Part shown: piece after piece, positions 35,401-55,259 of the stretch | Numbering within the stretch: position 1 is the stretch's first letter | How the letters are laid out: the number at the start of each line of letters is the position of its first letter | Assembly (NCBI RefSeq): GCF_028858725.1 | Contig: NC_084772.1 | Span: forward strand, 22,669,548 to 22,733,547 | Direction of reading: 5' to 3' | DNA: 64,000 nt | Source: Colius striatus | Lineage: Eukaryota; Chordata; Aves; Coliiformes; Coliidae | The notes under the pieces: generated by a model | Told to the model about the DNA's origin: nothing | The model's database searches: none | What the model saw: the letters and a program-made list of their open reading frames with translations, nothing else | Translations under genes and position numbers: made by a program

Positions 35401-36797
35401 CAACACTCGGGTTCTGCTGCACTGCGTTAGTGGGTGGAGGCCACACGTGTGCTTGGGACAGACATCTCTTGTACCCTCTCTGGTCTCGGTCACACACACG
35501 GTACAGCTACAAAAACACAGAACAAGAAAAAAGCCATAAAACCTCCAAGTTCTAGGTGCCACTACCGCTGCCGCTTCCTCCTGGTTTCGGGCCTTCGGCA
35601 TGTGTTTGACATCTGTGGACTATAAGGAGGGGACAGGGGGTCTGTTTAACATTGCCTTTAAATCTGTTTTACAAGTGACATCCACAGATCACCCCACGGG
35701 CTGAGGGAGCTGGCAGCATTAGACTCAGGTTCCCTTAGTTTTTACTCTTTTGTTTTTTTCCCCTTCCCTTCGTTCTCGCCCCTCATCCCCCCCGTGCCCC
35801 CACGGGCTCAGCACACCCCCATGAACATGCTCCAAAGCGTTTATGTTGCATTTGCAAGTGTTTGCTTCTCGGGAAGCAGTTAGGCCACACCAGGATGACG
35901 TCTGTTTAAGCTAAAAAATGCAGCAATTTTTCCCATGGTTAGAATTATTTTTAACACTTGGGGTTTTTTATATGCAAGTATTTTTTCCATAACTCAGTAG
36001 AAAGAAGGTTAATCAAACATTCTAATTGAATGTATTGTCGCACAAAGACTCAGCATGGAGCGTTTTAGCTGCCAAACAAGCTCACGAGCAGGAGTTCAGG
36101 CCACAAGGTGATTGTGCCCATATCCCCTCTGCCTGTGATCACTGCTGCACAGGTCACTGCAGCTCAGCTGCTGCACAGGACTAAAAGACTGAATGAAGCT
36201 TTTGGCCAAGGATCTCAGCCATTCTGCAACAGCACACCCAGAGCCTGCATCACTCCCTTCTGCACAAGCCCAGCAATAGGGCCCCGAGCAGCCCAGGGGT
36301 GGGAGCATCTGGCTCAGGACACCCAAGGAGCAGTGAGGACCCATCACAGTGGGTCCCACTCGTCACAGGGCCACCAGAACCAATGTCTGCTTTGGAATCA
36401 GTACCTGGGTGGCAAGAGGTGGAAAGAAGCTCTCTGAGCTGTGTCAAATGTCCACTGACGGCACATCTGCAGCACTCAGTTGACTCTGCCAGGAGTTAAC
36501 TGCTGATGCCACTGCTACATTTCCAGTTTGTTTGGCTGGTTTCCTCTCAACAGCCCTCACACTGAGATGTACTTTCACCTGCTAGATCTGAGAGCCTTCT
36601 GTTACCAACTCGGCTCTACACAAAAACACTCCACTCCTCACTGTCCACTACGCTCTGCACACAGCGTCACTCAGGTCACACCGGCTGTGGCAAAGCCTGT
36701 GGCTCTCCTTGGATCCCTCAGCAGAGCTGCAGCAGCCCCCTGCACCAAGAGCACCTCAGCTCTGTCAGCCCCCATGGAGTTGTGCCTGTTGCTGACA

Positions 36798-36857
36798 CAG
36801 CACCATCATCAGCCCACAGCACCATCATCAGCCCACAGCACCATCATCAGCCCACAG
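36798..36857. repeat. 19-bp tandem repeat, three copies
   Basis: CAGCACCATCATCAGCCCA is repeated three times without change, followed by a partial copy. Confidence 0.95.
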
Positions 36858-37930
36858 CTTCCACCGAGCACCCACCAGCCACTGATTGACCTCAGACACC
36901 CCCAAGCACTCACCCAGAACAGGCTCCTGCGCTGCTGGAGGGTTTTGCCCTGTGTAGGGCCCTGGTGTCACCTGCCAGGGCCTGGCAGATCACCACAAAC
37001 AGAGTTCTGCAACAGTGGGACACCTCTGCTCTCCCCCATCCCTGTATGGAGGGGGCTGTCATTAATGATTTAATCAGCAACAGCTTCCCCTTGTTAGGTA
37101 AAACTACCACCACCTGCTTTGGCAGAGGTGTGTCTCGGTTGTTGGAAGGTGATCCCAGCTGGGTTCTGCTCCAAACTGGTTTTCTCTTTCCATTTGCTCA
37201 GTTGCAGTATGTTGCACAGTGGTGCTGAGCCCACCAAGTCTGGGGGGCCTGTGTGGGGGGAGTGAGGCTGTGTTTGGTGTGGGAGTGGGGATGGCACAAG
37301 CACAAACATGCAGGATCACAGTGGGGGAAGGTAGAAGGACCTTATGTTAAAAGGTGCTTGCAGTAGAAATCCCACACTGGCAAAAAAAACCCCAACCAAA
37401 ACCATCCCTTCAGTGGGCTTGGCCCACACTGGTGTAGAGAGGGATCTGGTTGAAATCAGACAGGACTGTAGGGAGGGACTGTGCGTGTAACATGCACACT
37501 GAAATGCAGGTGACCTGCTGCACAGAGCCAGCCGTCCCTCCCTTCAGCAAAGGCAGCTGAAATGCAGGAGGAGACTTGTAAGCTATGAAACAATTTGTGT
37601 ACTTGGAGTGTTCTCCTTTTAAAATGCCACCCAAACCCATCAGCTCTATGACAGGGCTGGACTTTGGGAGCATCAGAAACGTTCACACAACTGAGACAAG
37701 AAACCAGAGACAACACAGATGTAAAGTCAGCCCTGTCCAGGGGACGTCTTTCCTGTGTACAAAATCACAATCGTTGCTTTCTGCACACTGGTCCTTTGGG
37801 GCAGCTGCTGGGCAATGACATCCAGGCACAGAGGAGCCTGGCACCAGCAGAACACCTGGCAGCAGCCCCTCTGCGACTCACCGGCCCCCGGCAGTGGCTC
37901 CACGGGGAGAGAAGACGCGGCATCTGGGTT

Positions 37931-38050
37931 GGGTTTGCTGGTGGCAGGGTGCTGCTGCTGGGCTTGCTGGTGGCCGGGGGCTGTTGGTCTGGGTTTGCTG
38001 GTGGCTGGGGGCTGTTGGTCTGGGTTTTCCTGGTGGCCATGGGCTGTGCC
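37931..38050. repeat. 29-31 bp tandem repeat, about four copies
   Basis: Copies begin at 37931, 37960, 37991 and 38022 with GGG(T/C)TTGCTGGTGGC or a close variant. The middle two are almost identical. Confidence 0.85.
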
Positions 38051-38689
38051 TGGCACTGCCGGGGTTGCGAGCACCATGGCTGCCACTGTACCAGCTGCTT
38101 GTGCATTCACAGTTACAAACAAGACCTTAAATTATCTGTGCCTCAGCTCCCTGTGCAAAACAGGGATAATAATAACACTTGCTCATTTTGCAAAAGGGCT
38201 CTGTGGTCCAGTTCATGAATATAAAGTAGTTTGAGATCCTGTGATGGAAGGTGCTGGGGCTGGACAAAGGGGTAGCGGTGGCACAAAGCTGACACAGTCC
38301 CAAGCAGCGCAGTCGCCCGGCTGCACTGTGCGCCAATCCACGCGTGTAATCGGCGTTGGCTCAGGCGGTGACACACGGCGACTTCCAAGGCTGTCCCTGC
38401 CAGCTCCCGCTCCCAGAGGCGGTGCCGCGGCCACAACAGCAACACGCGGAGGGAAGCCCAGAGCTGCCCGAGAGCGTGAGCAGGAGACAGGTGCACACCT
38501 CAACACAGACACCGTGCTGCTCCTCGGAACGGAAAACATCTGAATCTCCTCCCTGCCCACCTCTGCCTGACGGCTCTGCTGAACCAAGTCCCAGCTTTGT
38601 TTTCCTGATTTCCATTTTGTATCCTAAAATATTCACTCCGAGTTCCGCTTGACAGACATCCCTAATCTAATCTCCATGTCTGCTTTCTA

Positions 38690-38925
38690 ATTTTCGCAGT
38701 CAGGATAAAACAAATTGGCTGGCGTTAATTGCCTGTGCAGCGGCCTGGAGCTCGGAGCCGTGATTTACGAGCTCAGAGCAGGCACTCTGCAACACATTTT
38801 TCTTAATTTATTTTTAATGAGTCTCTCAATTAATTTTCTTGGAAACATCTTAATGATGTTGGAGGCGGGTGTTAATGAGGTTTGTACCAGTGCCTCATTT
38901 TGCATATTTTAAAGTACTGAATGGC
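38690..38925. promoter_or_regulatory. Candidate conserved element, homeobox-site cluster
   Basis: Many TAAT/ATTA cores lie within 170 bp: GCGTTAATTGCC near 38,723, TCTTAATTTATTTTTAATGA near 38,800, CAATTAATTTTC near 38,828, CTTAATGATG near 38,849 and GTTAATGAGG near 38,871. It is flanked by a non-repetitive GC-balanced segment. No open frame is supported. Texture is that of a developmental enhancer; conservation is not tested. Confidence 0.4.
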
Positions 38926-39264
38926 ATTGCAAGCAACCTCCTCATCCTAAAACAGAAAAGCAGCTGAACGCTGGGGAGAGATCTCAGCCAACACCGATGC
39001 CTCAGCTCAGGCTTTCAGGGACTTTAAACGGGGACGGGACAACCCCAGCGTGGGAGGGTGGAGGGGGCCACGCTGGGGCACAGCTGGAGGACAGACACTT
39101 CTTAACAGACGATTTTAAAGCCAGGACTCAGCTCCTGAGCATCCTGTCCCCTACCAAGACCCTCGGGGCTGTGTTGCCTGGGGCTGGTGGCTGTGGGAGG
39201 CTCTGGGGCATCTCTGCCAGCTCACAGGGTCCCTGGTAATTGCTGATGTGTGTGCCAGCGAGAG

Positions 39265-39430
39265 GCAGCAGCTGGATTACCTTTGTTTTCTCTCAGCACG
39301 TCAGTCTTCATTAAACCAGAGGGGAATGAAAAAGGATTCACTTTTGTCCCAGCCAGACCGTGGCAGCTGTTTAATTTCAATTAATGTGGCACTGAAAAGA
39401 ATAACATTACAGCAGTAATTAAAGTGAGAC
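39265..39430. promoter_or_regulatory. Candidate conserved element with SOX/TCF and homeobox motifs
   Basis: TACCTTTGTTTTC near 39,278 (SOX/TCF-like), CTTCATTAAACC near 39,307, TTTCAATTAATG near 39,375 and GCAGTAATTAAAG near 39,412. No gene or transposon similarity is seen. Confidence 0.35.
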
Positions 39431-42400
39431 AACTCCCACCCCAGCACTGCGTGCTGCCAGCTCACCTGGCAGAGGGTCCAGTTTGGGTCCCCCCATCCTC
39501 CCAGCATGGGATGAGCTCTGTGGGGCTGCCTCACAGGCGCCAGAGCAGGGCTGAGCCCTGAGGCAGGCACTGCCCACAGCAGCAGAGCCGCAGCACATCG
39601 GCCGCAGGCAAGGACGGGCCTGGCAGCAGCTGCGACATGCCCAGGCTGGAAGCTGCATTGCCTTTGCTGGATTGGGTTGGGAACACTGGCCCAACATGCT
39701 GGCCCACAGCTCCAGAAGCAGGTGGGTAGGTCCATGCTGCACAGCTCAGTGTGGTGCTGCATGCATGGCCCAGAGCAGCACAGCATTGCACGTGGCACGA
39801 TGCAGCGTGGCATGGCAGAATGCAGCACACATGGCACAGCAGTGCAGGCCCTCACAGCACCTGCAGTAACAGCCTGACACAGCCAGGGCTTCAGTGTGCA
39901 ATAACAGCACAAATGGGGTGGCAAAGGCCTGCTGAAGTGGGGCTGCAAGGGGGCTGCAGAGGTGCAGGCCTGGGTGCATGCTGCTGCAGGCCTGGGTCCG
40001 TGCTGCTGCAGAGCAGAGTGACGCTGAGCTGCTGTGATGCCAGGCTGAGCTGTGCCACACAGAACTGTGTGGGCTACCCTGGGCCTGCTCCAGAGTGTTC
40101 ATGGGCATAGCGCTACCACAGAGGGCAACCAGCTCTAATGACAGCAGCACTGAGGGTGTGATGGAGCAGCGAGGCCAAGGGAGGCTGGCTGCCATGAAGG
40201 CCCTGCAGAGCCCTGTGCCCAGCCCACCGCTGCCTGAACGAGACCACAACCTGCAGGGAAATGTTCCCTTGCACGGGCAGAATTAAATTCGATTGTGTTC
40301 TGCAGGTGGGGGAGTTAAAGCAGCCCTGCGCAGGACCGTGGTGCTGCAGCCTCAGTGCAGCAGGTCGTCATGGCAACCCATCATTTCTGTTATGGTACAT
40401 CTGCATTCAGCTTCTGGGCCCAGCTTGGCCTTGGAAATTTCCAGTTAAATCCTCACCTGTGAAGCTGCACAGAGGGCCCCCGGGCTGCTGCCAGGCACGG
40501 CAGCCACACGCTGCCCAGAGCTGAGCTGGGGCAGCCCCATCCACCCCTGCAGCCAGCACAGGGCTCAGGGCTGCCCCAGCACCCCCAGCTCAGGCACCAC
40601 ACACCCCATTTCACCAGGGAGGCCCATCCTCACCAGCATTTTGCCCCCATGGGCTGGTTTTCATATGTCAGCACTGCTGCACGCTGAGCTACACTGACCC
40701 GGCACTGCCTGTCTGGTCCATGTCTCACATGGTCCTGCATCAGGTTGGGAAATGGCAGCTGCTGCAGGTGGCCTGATGGGATAGGGCTGGTCTCCTGTGC
40801 CCCAGGAATGGGCTGGAAATCACTGCCTGACAAGGCTGGGCACTGATTGCTCCTGCCAGCACCAGCTCATGTCCTGTGAGCTGGCTGATTGTCCTCCCGA
40901 GAGCCCCACATGCAGGTTCCCTGCGGGGCTTCACAGCAGCATTCCCCTTTGCTTGCCCTCCCTCAGCAGATCCTGTTGCCCACATACCTGTTGAGTTTCT
41001 GTGGCTCCTGCAGCAGCAGCCAGGCTCACCTCACCTTCAGGGCTTCTCCTTGCCCCCAGGCACAGCTCTCACAGCCAGACACACGCACCTGGGGCCCAGG
41101 CAGCCTCCCCAGGGCCGTGGCCTGCAGCCCTGCCAGGATGTGCCCCTGCGGTGGGTCCTGCCGGCCGTGCTGCGGGTGTGGGGCGCACAGCAGAGGGGCC
41201 ACAGGCAGCCCCCAGCCCCAGCTGCTGCCATCACACCGCTCGGGCAGCCCTGGGCCCGCTCTGGTCACGCTACAGCTCACACAGAGGCAGGAGGTTTGTT
41301 TTGGGTTTGGTTTTTTCACTGCTATTGATCTGGTGCTTTAAGAGGGGAAAAAAATTCTCCTTGGCTGTCTAAACAGTATTGATCTGTGCTGGAAGCTGCA
41401 CAGACAGGCGAGGGCGTGGGGAAATTGAAATTTCATTTCCGACAACTTGTTCCTGTTATTTTTATCCCTTTGGACAGGGAGAAACACGGAGCAGCAGCCT
41501 CAGGCAGTGTGGTCAATAGCTCCGCTGAGAGCTCGGCACAGCTCGGGGGGAGCATCCCAGGGAGCCACAGGCCAGCACCAGGGAGGCAGCTGCACCAGGG
41601 GACAGGGCAAAGGCAGCGTGGGGCTGGTGAGGCTCAGCCACGGCACCACGATGGCACCAGGTGCTCCTGTGATGGGGACAGGGGTAAGGCCTGTCCCACG
41701 TTCTGGTGCCTCCAGCAGCAAGGGGCCAAAATGTGGCATGTCCAGGGAGGTTCCTGCACCTTTGGGACAGCCTGAGGGTCCCTGTGGAGGGCTGCCAGGA
41801 GTGGAGGAGGCAACATCAGAACTGAGCAGCTCCATCCAGCAGCTTCAGCAGGAAACAAACAGCCCAAGCTGAGCAGTGTTGACCCCGCTCCCACCCCAGG
41901 TGCACCCTGGAGGTGCTTCTGCAAGGCCAGAGATCAGGAACCCACTGCACCACTCCCTGTCCTCTGCCTTTCCTCCCGACACATGGGGCAGGATGAAAAC
42001 ACGTATCTCACGGTCAGGACGCAGAAGCACAAGTGTGAGCAGAATTCCTGTCATAGCCTGGGCTGTGGTGTTGAGTCCAGGGAGAGCTGGGCTCAGGCTG
42101 CCTGCCCAGGGCACAGGCTCCCTTTGCAACAGTAGGGGCCAGGACTAGGGATGGGCTGCCTTCGCCCTCTATGTCTGTGCAATTCTGTGCCTTACCCCGG
42201 GCTCTCAAGAGCAACAATGTGACAGTGCCAGCCCTGCAGGGTTCTGCAGGGCTGCCTCCACCCAACACTCCCCTCCAGGATGAGAACAGTGGGTAACAAA
42301 GCAAGGACTAGACTGACAACCTTTACACAAATAGAATTCTTTCTGTTCTGTAGCAAAATTGGTGCAAAGCACCTCAGCCTTCCTGGGCCCCAAGCTGTGA

Positions 42401-42496
42401 AATACCTCAGTGCAGAGATCAGAAGAGCTGAGCACTCTCCCAAGACTCATCTGCTCCTGGAAATCTTTAAGCCCCAAAGCAACAGGCACTGCTTTC

Positions 42497-51413
<8,917 letters not shown>

Positions 51414-51544
51414 GGCCCGCTGCCGCGCCGGGAAGGGAGAGGAGGGAGAGTGTCGGCGGGGGGAGGGCGCGAGGCGCTCCCCGGCCCGGCTCCGCTCCGC
51501 TCGGCCTCAGCGGCCGCGCCCCAGCCGCCCCAGCACCGCCATGT

Positions 51545-51635
51545 CCGCGCCGGCCGCCGCCATAGAGACTAGCGCCGCGAGCCCCCGACTTCCGGTGCCG
51601 CGTCACGTGACTGTGGCAGCACTTCCGGCCGGGCA
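51545..51635 (-). promoter_or_regulatory. DHX38 TATA-less promoter with ETS, E-box and YY1 sites
   Basis: This GC-rich stretch lies just upstream of the DHX38 start codon. It holds ETS-type ACTTCCGG at 51588-51595 and 51621-51628, a palindromic E-box GTCACGTGAC at 51602-51611 and a YY1-like GCCGCCAT at 51556-51563. There is no TATA box. This mix is typical of housekeeping and often bidirectional promoters. In mammals the other arm drives TXNL4B, but no plus-strand partner is visible here. Activity is inferred. Confidence 0.6.
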
Positions 51636-51679
51636 GGGAAAGACTTGGGGGGGGGGGAGACGGAACAGGGCGGAGCTGC

Positions 51680-51875
51680 GGGACCCGCGCGGAGAGAGAC
51701 CCGCACGGAGAGAGACCCCCGCGGAGAGAGAGAGACCCCCACGGAGAGAGAGAGACCCCCGCGGAGAGAGAGAGACCCCCACGGAGACCCGCGCGGAGAG
51801 AGACCCGCACAGAGACCCCCGCGGAGAGAGACCCGCGCGGAGAGAGACCCCCGCGGAGACCCTTACAGAGACCCC
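51680..51875. repeat. Purine-rich tandem repeat, GAGAGACCCCCGCGGA type
   Basis: Short, uneven units of (GAGA)n followed by CCC(G/A)C(G/A)CGGA are repeated a dozen or more times just outside the DHX38 promoter. The strand bias (long GA runs) and embedded CpGs stand out. The repeat creates open frames in several phases, which explains long spurious reading frames here. Confidence 0.8.
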
Positions 51876-51954
51876 CGGGGCGGGCAGGGGACACCCGAGC
51901 TGCATCAGCCGTTGCAGATGAGCACCGCCCCCCCCTTCCCTGGGACAGCCGCGT

Positions 51955-51985
51955 ACACAGACACACACTCGCACAGCCCCGCGCA

Positions 51986-52027
<42 letters not shown>

Positions 52028-52125
52028 TACACACACAGACACACACTCGCACAGCCCCGCGCACTCACACACACACACACACACAGATACACACACAGAC
52101 ACACACTCGCACAGCCCCGCACACT

Positions 52126-52161
<36 letters not shown>

Positions 52162-52553
52162 TACACACACAGACACACACTCGCACAGCCCCGCGCACTC
52201 ACACACACACACACACACAGATACACACACAGACACACACTCGCACAGCCCCGCGCACTCACACACACACACACACACAGATACACACACAGACACACAC
52301 TCGCACAGCCCCGCGCACTCACACACACACACACACACAGATACACACACAGACACACACTCGCACAGCCCCGCGCACTCACACACACACACACACACAG
52401 ATACACACACAGACACACACTCGCACAGCCCCGCACACTCTCACACACACACACAGATACACACACAGACACACACTCGCACAGCCCCGCGCACTCACAC
52501 ACACACACACACACAGATACACACACAGACACACACTCGCACAGCCCCGCGCA

Positions 52554-52592
<39 letters not shown>

Positions 52593-53234
52593 ACACACAG
52601 ACACACACTCGCACAGCCCCGCACACTCTCACACACACACACAGATACACACACAGACACACACTCGCACAGCCCCGCGCACTCTCACACACACACACAG
52701 ATACACACACAGACACACACTCGCACAGCCCCGCGCACTCTCACACACACACAGACACACAGATACACACACAGACACACACTCGCACAGCCCCGCGCAC
52801 TCTCACACACACACAGACACACAGATACACACACAGACACACACTCGCACAGCCCCGCGCACTCACACACACACACAGACACACAGATACACACACAGAC
52901 ACACACTCGCACAGCCCCGCACACTCTCACACACACACACACACACAGATACACACACAGACACACACTCGCACAGCCCCGCGCACTCTCACACACACAC
53001 AGACACACACAGATACACACACAGACACACACTCGCACAGCCCCGCGCACTCACACACACACACAGACACACAGATACACACACAGACACACACTCGCAC
53101 AGCCCCGCACACTCTCACACACACACACACACAGATACACACACAGACACACACTCGCACAGCCCCGCGCACTCACACACACACAGACACACAGATACAC
53201 ACAGAGATACACACAGACACAGATACACACACAT
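51955..53234. repeat. 20-copy satellite-like array of a ~60-bp (CA)-rich unit
   Basis: A tandem array in which each unit has a (CA)n run of variable length, a fixed core reading CAGATACACACACAGACACA, then ACTCGCACAGCCCCGC(G/A)CACT. I count 20 occurrences of the CTCGCACAGCCCC core, near 51969, 52047, 52107, 52181, 52241, 52301, 52361, 52421, 52477, 52537, 52608, 52665, 52721, 52785, 52845, 52907, 52971, 53032, 53094 and 53154. Spacing is 56-78 bp, with a run of exactly 60. The array fills the whole space between the DHX38 promoter side and the 3' end of HP. Length changes come mostly from the (CA)n part. Confidence 0.95.
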
Positions 53235-53269
53235 CGTGTGTCAGGGCCCGCAGGCAGGTGTGCGGCGGT

Positions 53270-53275
53270 TTTATT
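53270..53275 (-). terminator. HP polyadenylation signal AATAAA
   Basis: AATAAA on the minus strand begins 12 bp beyond the HP stop codon, so the 3' UTR is very short. The tandem array starts about 35 bp further on. Confidence 0.8.
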
Positions 53276-53286
53276 CCCCGGCCTCC

Positions 53287-54996
53287 TCAGCCAGCCGCCA
53301 TGGTGGCCGTGAGCCAGGCCAGCACGCGCGGCACGGACACGTACACGCCGAACTTGGCGGCCGCACACGTCTTGTCGTAGCTGAGGATCCCGGCCGCGTA
53401 CCAGGCGCCGTCGTCGGGGTCCTGCACGACGAAGGCGCCGCCGGCGTCCCCGTAGCACGTGTCCTCGCGCAGCTCGCTCATGCCCACGCAGAAGGTGTGG
53501 TTGCTGAGGAGGGGCTGCACCCAGACGGAGCCGTTCCGGGCCCCGTAGTACTGCCGGCAGCGCTCGTCCTCTGCCACGGGCAGCTGCACGTACCTCAGCA
53601 TGTCGGCGAAGGCGAAGGAGGCGCCACGGCCCCAGCCCGACACGTATCCCACCCGCCCCGGCTGCGCGTAGTCCTTCTGTGGCAGGCAGACGGGCATCAC
53701 CTCCTCCCCGAGGGGCACCTTCTCCTTCAGCTTCAGCAGCGCCAGGTCCACGTCGTGAGGGTAGCCGGGGTGCAGTACCACACGCTCGATGGCCGCAGCC
53801 AGCTGCCCACGGCCGCCCAGGAACAGCCGCAGCGTCGCGGCGAGCTCCTCGGGGCTGGTGCCCTCGCTGTGGTTCAGGTAGACGTTCCTGCCCGTGGTCA
53901 ACAGCCACTGGTCACTGATGAGCGTGGCTCCCACGGTGAGGTTGTGGCGGGTCACCAGCCGGCCCTGCCACGGGAAGCTGCCCTTCCTCGCCAGCAGGCC
54001 CCCAATGATGCGCTGCATCTGCTGAGGGGGGTTCTTCGGCCTCCCACACACTGCAAAGGGGAGGGAGAACAGGGTGAGCCCCTGAGGCTGGCAGGGGCCG
54101 GGTGTCTCCTGGCCCACAGCAGCCTGGAGCAGTGCTGACGATGGGGCTGTAAGAAGCCTCTGCGGCCCTTTGGCTGCCCAGACTGATGGCTCCCAGCACC
54201 CCCCCCGCCGAGCCCCTGCTGCTCTGCTCTCACCTGGCTCACACACAGGCACCTCTGCCACACCTTCAGGACTCACCCACTTTGTGTCACACTTGTACGT
54301 GCCTTTGAAGGGAAACCAGAGTCAGCCAGGGGAAAGAAGGACTCCACAGCCAGGCAAGCACAGGGGCACTGCTACCTCCACAGGGCTTGGGCGAGCAGGG
54401 GAGGCTGCTTGTGCCCCTGAGGGAGGCAGGGCAGGGGGCTGCATCCTCTGGCATCAGGACAGCCCTGTGCCCGGTGCTGTGCCATGCAGCAGGCCTCACC
54501 ATTCCCAGAGCCACGCAGCTGGTAGTGTGGGTTGCAGTGGTACTTGATAAGGTGCTCCACGTAGCCATGTTCAATCTCTGCAGGCTTTGCACAGCTCCAC
54601 TCTGCAGGCACAGGACGTTTAGTTGGAACACAAGATCCAGCCCGGGACGGTTTCCCCACCTCCAGCAGGTCCCTCCCAAGTCCACTCTTCCCTGCCCCAC
54701 GCCTGCTCCCTGCCAAGCTGCCCCTGGTTTCACCCAAACCTCCAGCACTCCCACCTCCACTCTGCAAAGTACCAGTGGCAGTTGCAGTCTCCAGCATCAT
54801 CCAGGCCAGACCAGCAACCAGCAGCACAGCAGCTCTGCAGGGAACAGAGGGCACACTCAGGCAGAAGCTCCCAGCCTGTGGCTTCAGGACTGACAGGCTC
54901 AGCTCCTGCCTGTGCCCCTGGGGCTGCCCATCAGCCACGGCCCTGTAGCAGACAAGGCTGCAGTGTTGGGGCCCTCAGCAGCCCCACTCACCCCAT
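53287..54996 (-). CDS. HP: Haptoglobin, single-CCP type, complete
   Basis: Secreted plasma glycoprotein that captures free haemoglobin for CD163-mediated uptake. Coding exons: 54992-54996, 54755-54834, 54500-54601, 54234-54302, 53287-54050; all phase-1 joins fit, giving 1,020 bp and 339 aa (human HP1 is 347). Exon 1 supplies only ATGGG. Order: signal peptide (about 1-20), one CCP/sushi domain (from Cys32, with motif HGYVEH), processing site MQR|IIGG at Arg99, then a chymotrypsin-like domain. The protease triad is dead as in haptoglobins: His replaced by Arg140, Asp187 kept, Ser replaced by Ala288 (GDAGG). The CD163-contact loop [13 protein letters not shown] (about 203-215) is almost the human sequence. 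Four N-glycosylation sequons lie at N122, N145, N258 and N269; the first two match human sites. It lies between DHX38 and DHODH, on the same strand as both, as in human. The second exon end was chosen for the better donor and human-like length. Confidence 0.96.
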
Positions 54997-55059
54997 GTTC
55001 ACGGCTCCCTCTCCTCACAGCGGTCTCCTGCAGGTAGATGCTCCTCAGGGCTCCCTCCT

Positions 55060-55250
55060 CGCCCCTTTTATTGCCACATCTCTCCCTGTGTGCTGCAGAC
55101 CTCCTGACCCTGCTGTGTGCAGCCAGCATCTTTCCCAGCAGGAGGAGCACAAAAAGCCCCATCTGGCCAGGCCCCAGGGACACCTGCCAGGCCACACACA
55201 AGGCCAGTGTGCCAAAAGATTCCGGGATTTTGCAGCTATAAACACTGGCT
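55060..55250 (-). promoter_or_regulatory. Candidate HP promoter with TATA-like, C/EBP and FOXA motifs
   Basis: Upstream of HP exon 1, the minus strand has ATAAAAGG (55064-55071), overlapping TGTGGCAAT (55070-55078), which fits the C/EBP consensus TKNNGYAAK. Further up lies TGTTTATA (55237-55244), a FOXA/HNF3-like site. C/EBP and STAT3 control of haptoglobin in the liver acute phase is established in mammals; use of these particular sites is inference. Confidence 0.4.
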
Positions 55251-55259
55251 GCAGATGCT

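Larger units (their letters stand above)
35401..42496. other. Noncoding region between the CR1 and the DHX38 3' end
   Basis: No exon is recognised, although a plus-strand PMFBP1 3' end would be expected here. It holds small tandem repeats (36.8 and 37.9 kb) and two AT-rich homeobox-site clusters (38.7 and 39.3 kb). The DHX38 3' UTR should begin at 42,496 and run left. Confidence 0.5.

Noticed and set aside
35042-35497. Minus-strand frame with a 21-residue repeat
   Set aside because: It is the CR1 fragment with its 63-bp amplification, not a host gene.
51955-53234. CRISPR-like array
   Set aside because: Units are head-to-tail with no unique spacers; the variable part is simple (CA)n. The host is a vertebrate.
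51645-53312. Plus-strand open frame of about 555 codons
   Set aside because: It reads through two tandem repeats (GA/CCCCGCGG and the CA-rich array). The product is only TH- and RE-type repeats, with no splice or family support.
53287-54050. Active trypsin-like serine protease
   Set aside because: The His and Ser of the triad are replaced (Arg140, Ala288), and the CCP domain and synteny identify haptoglobin.
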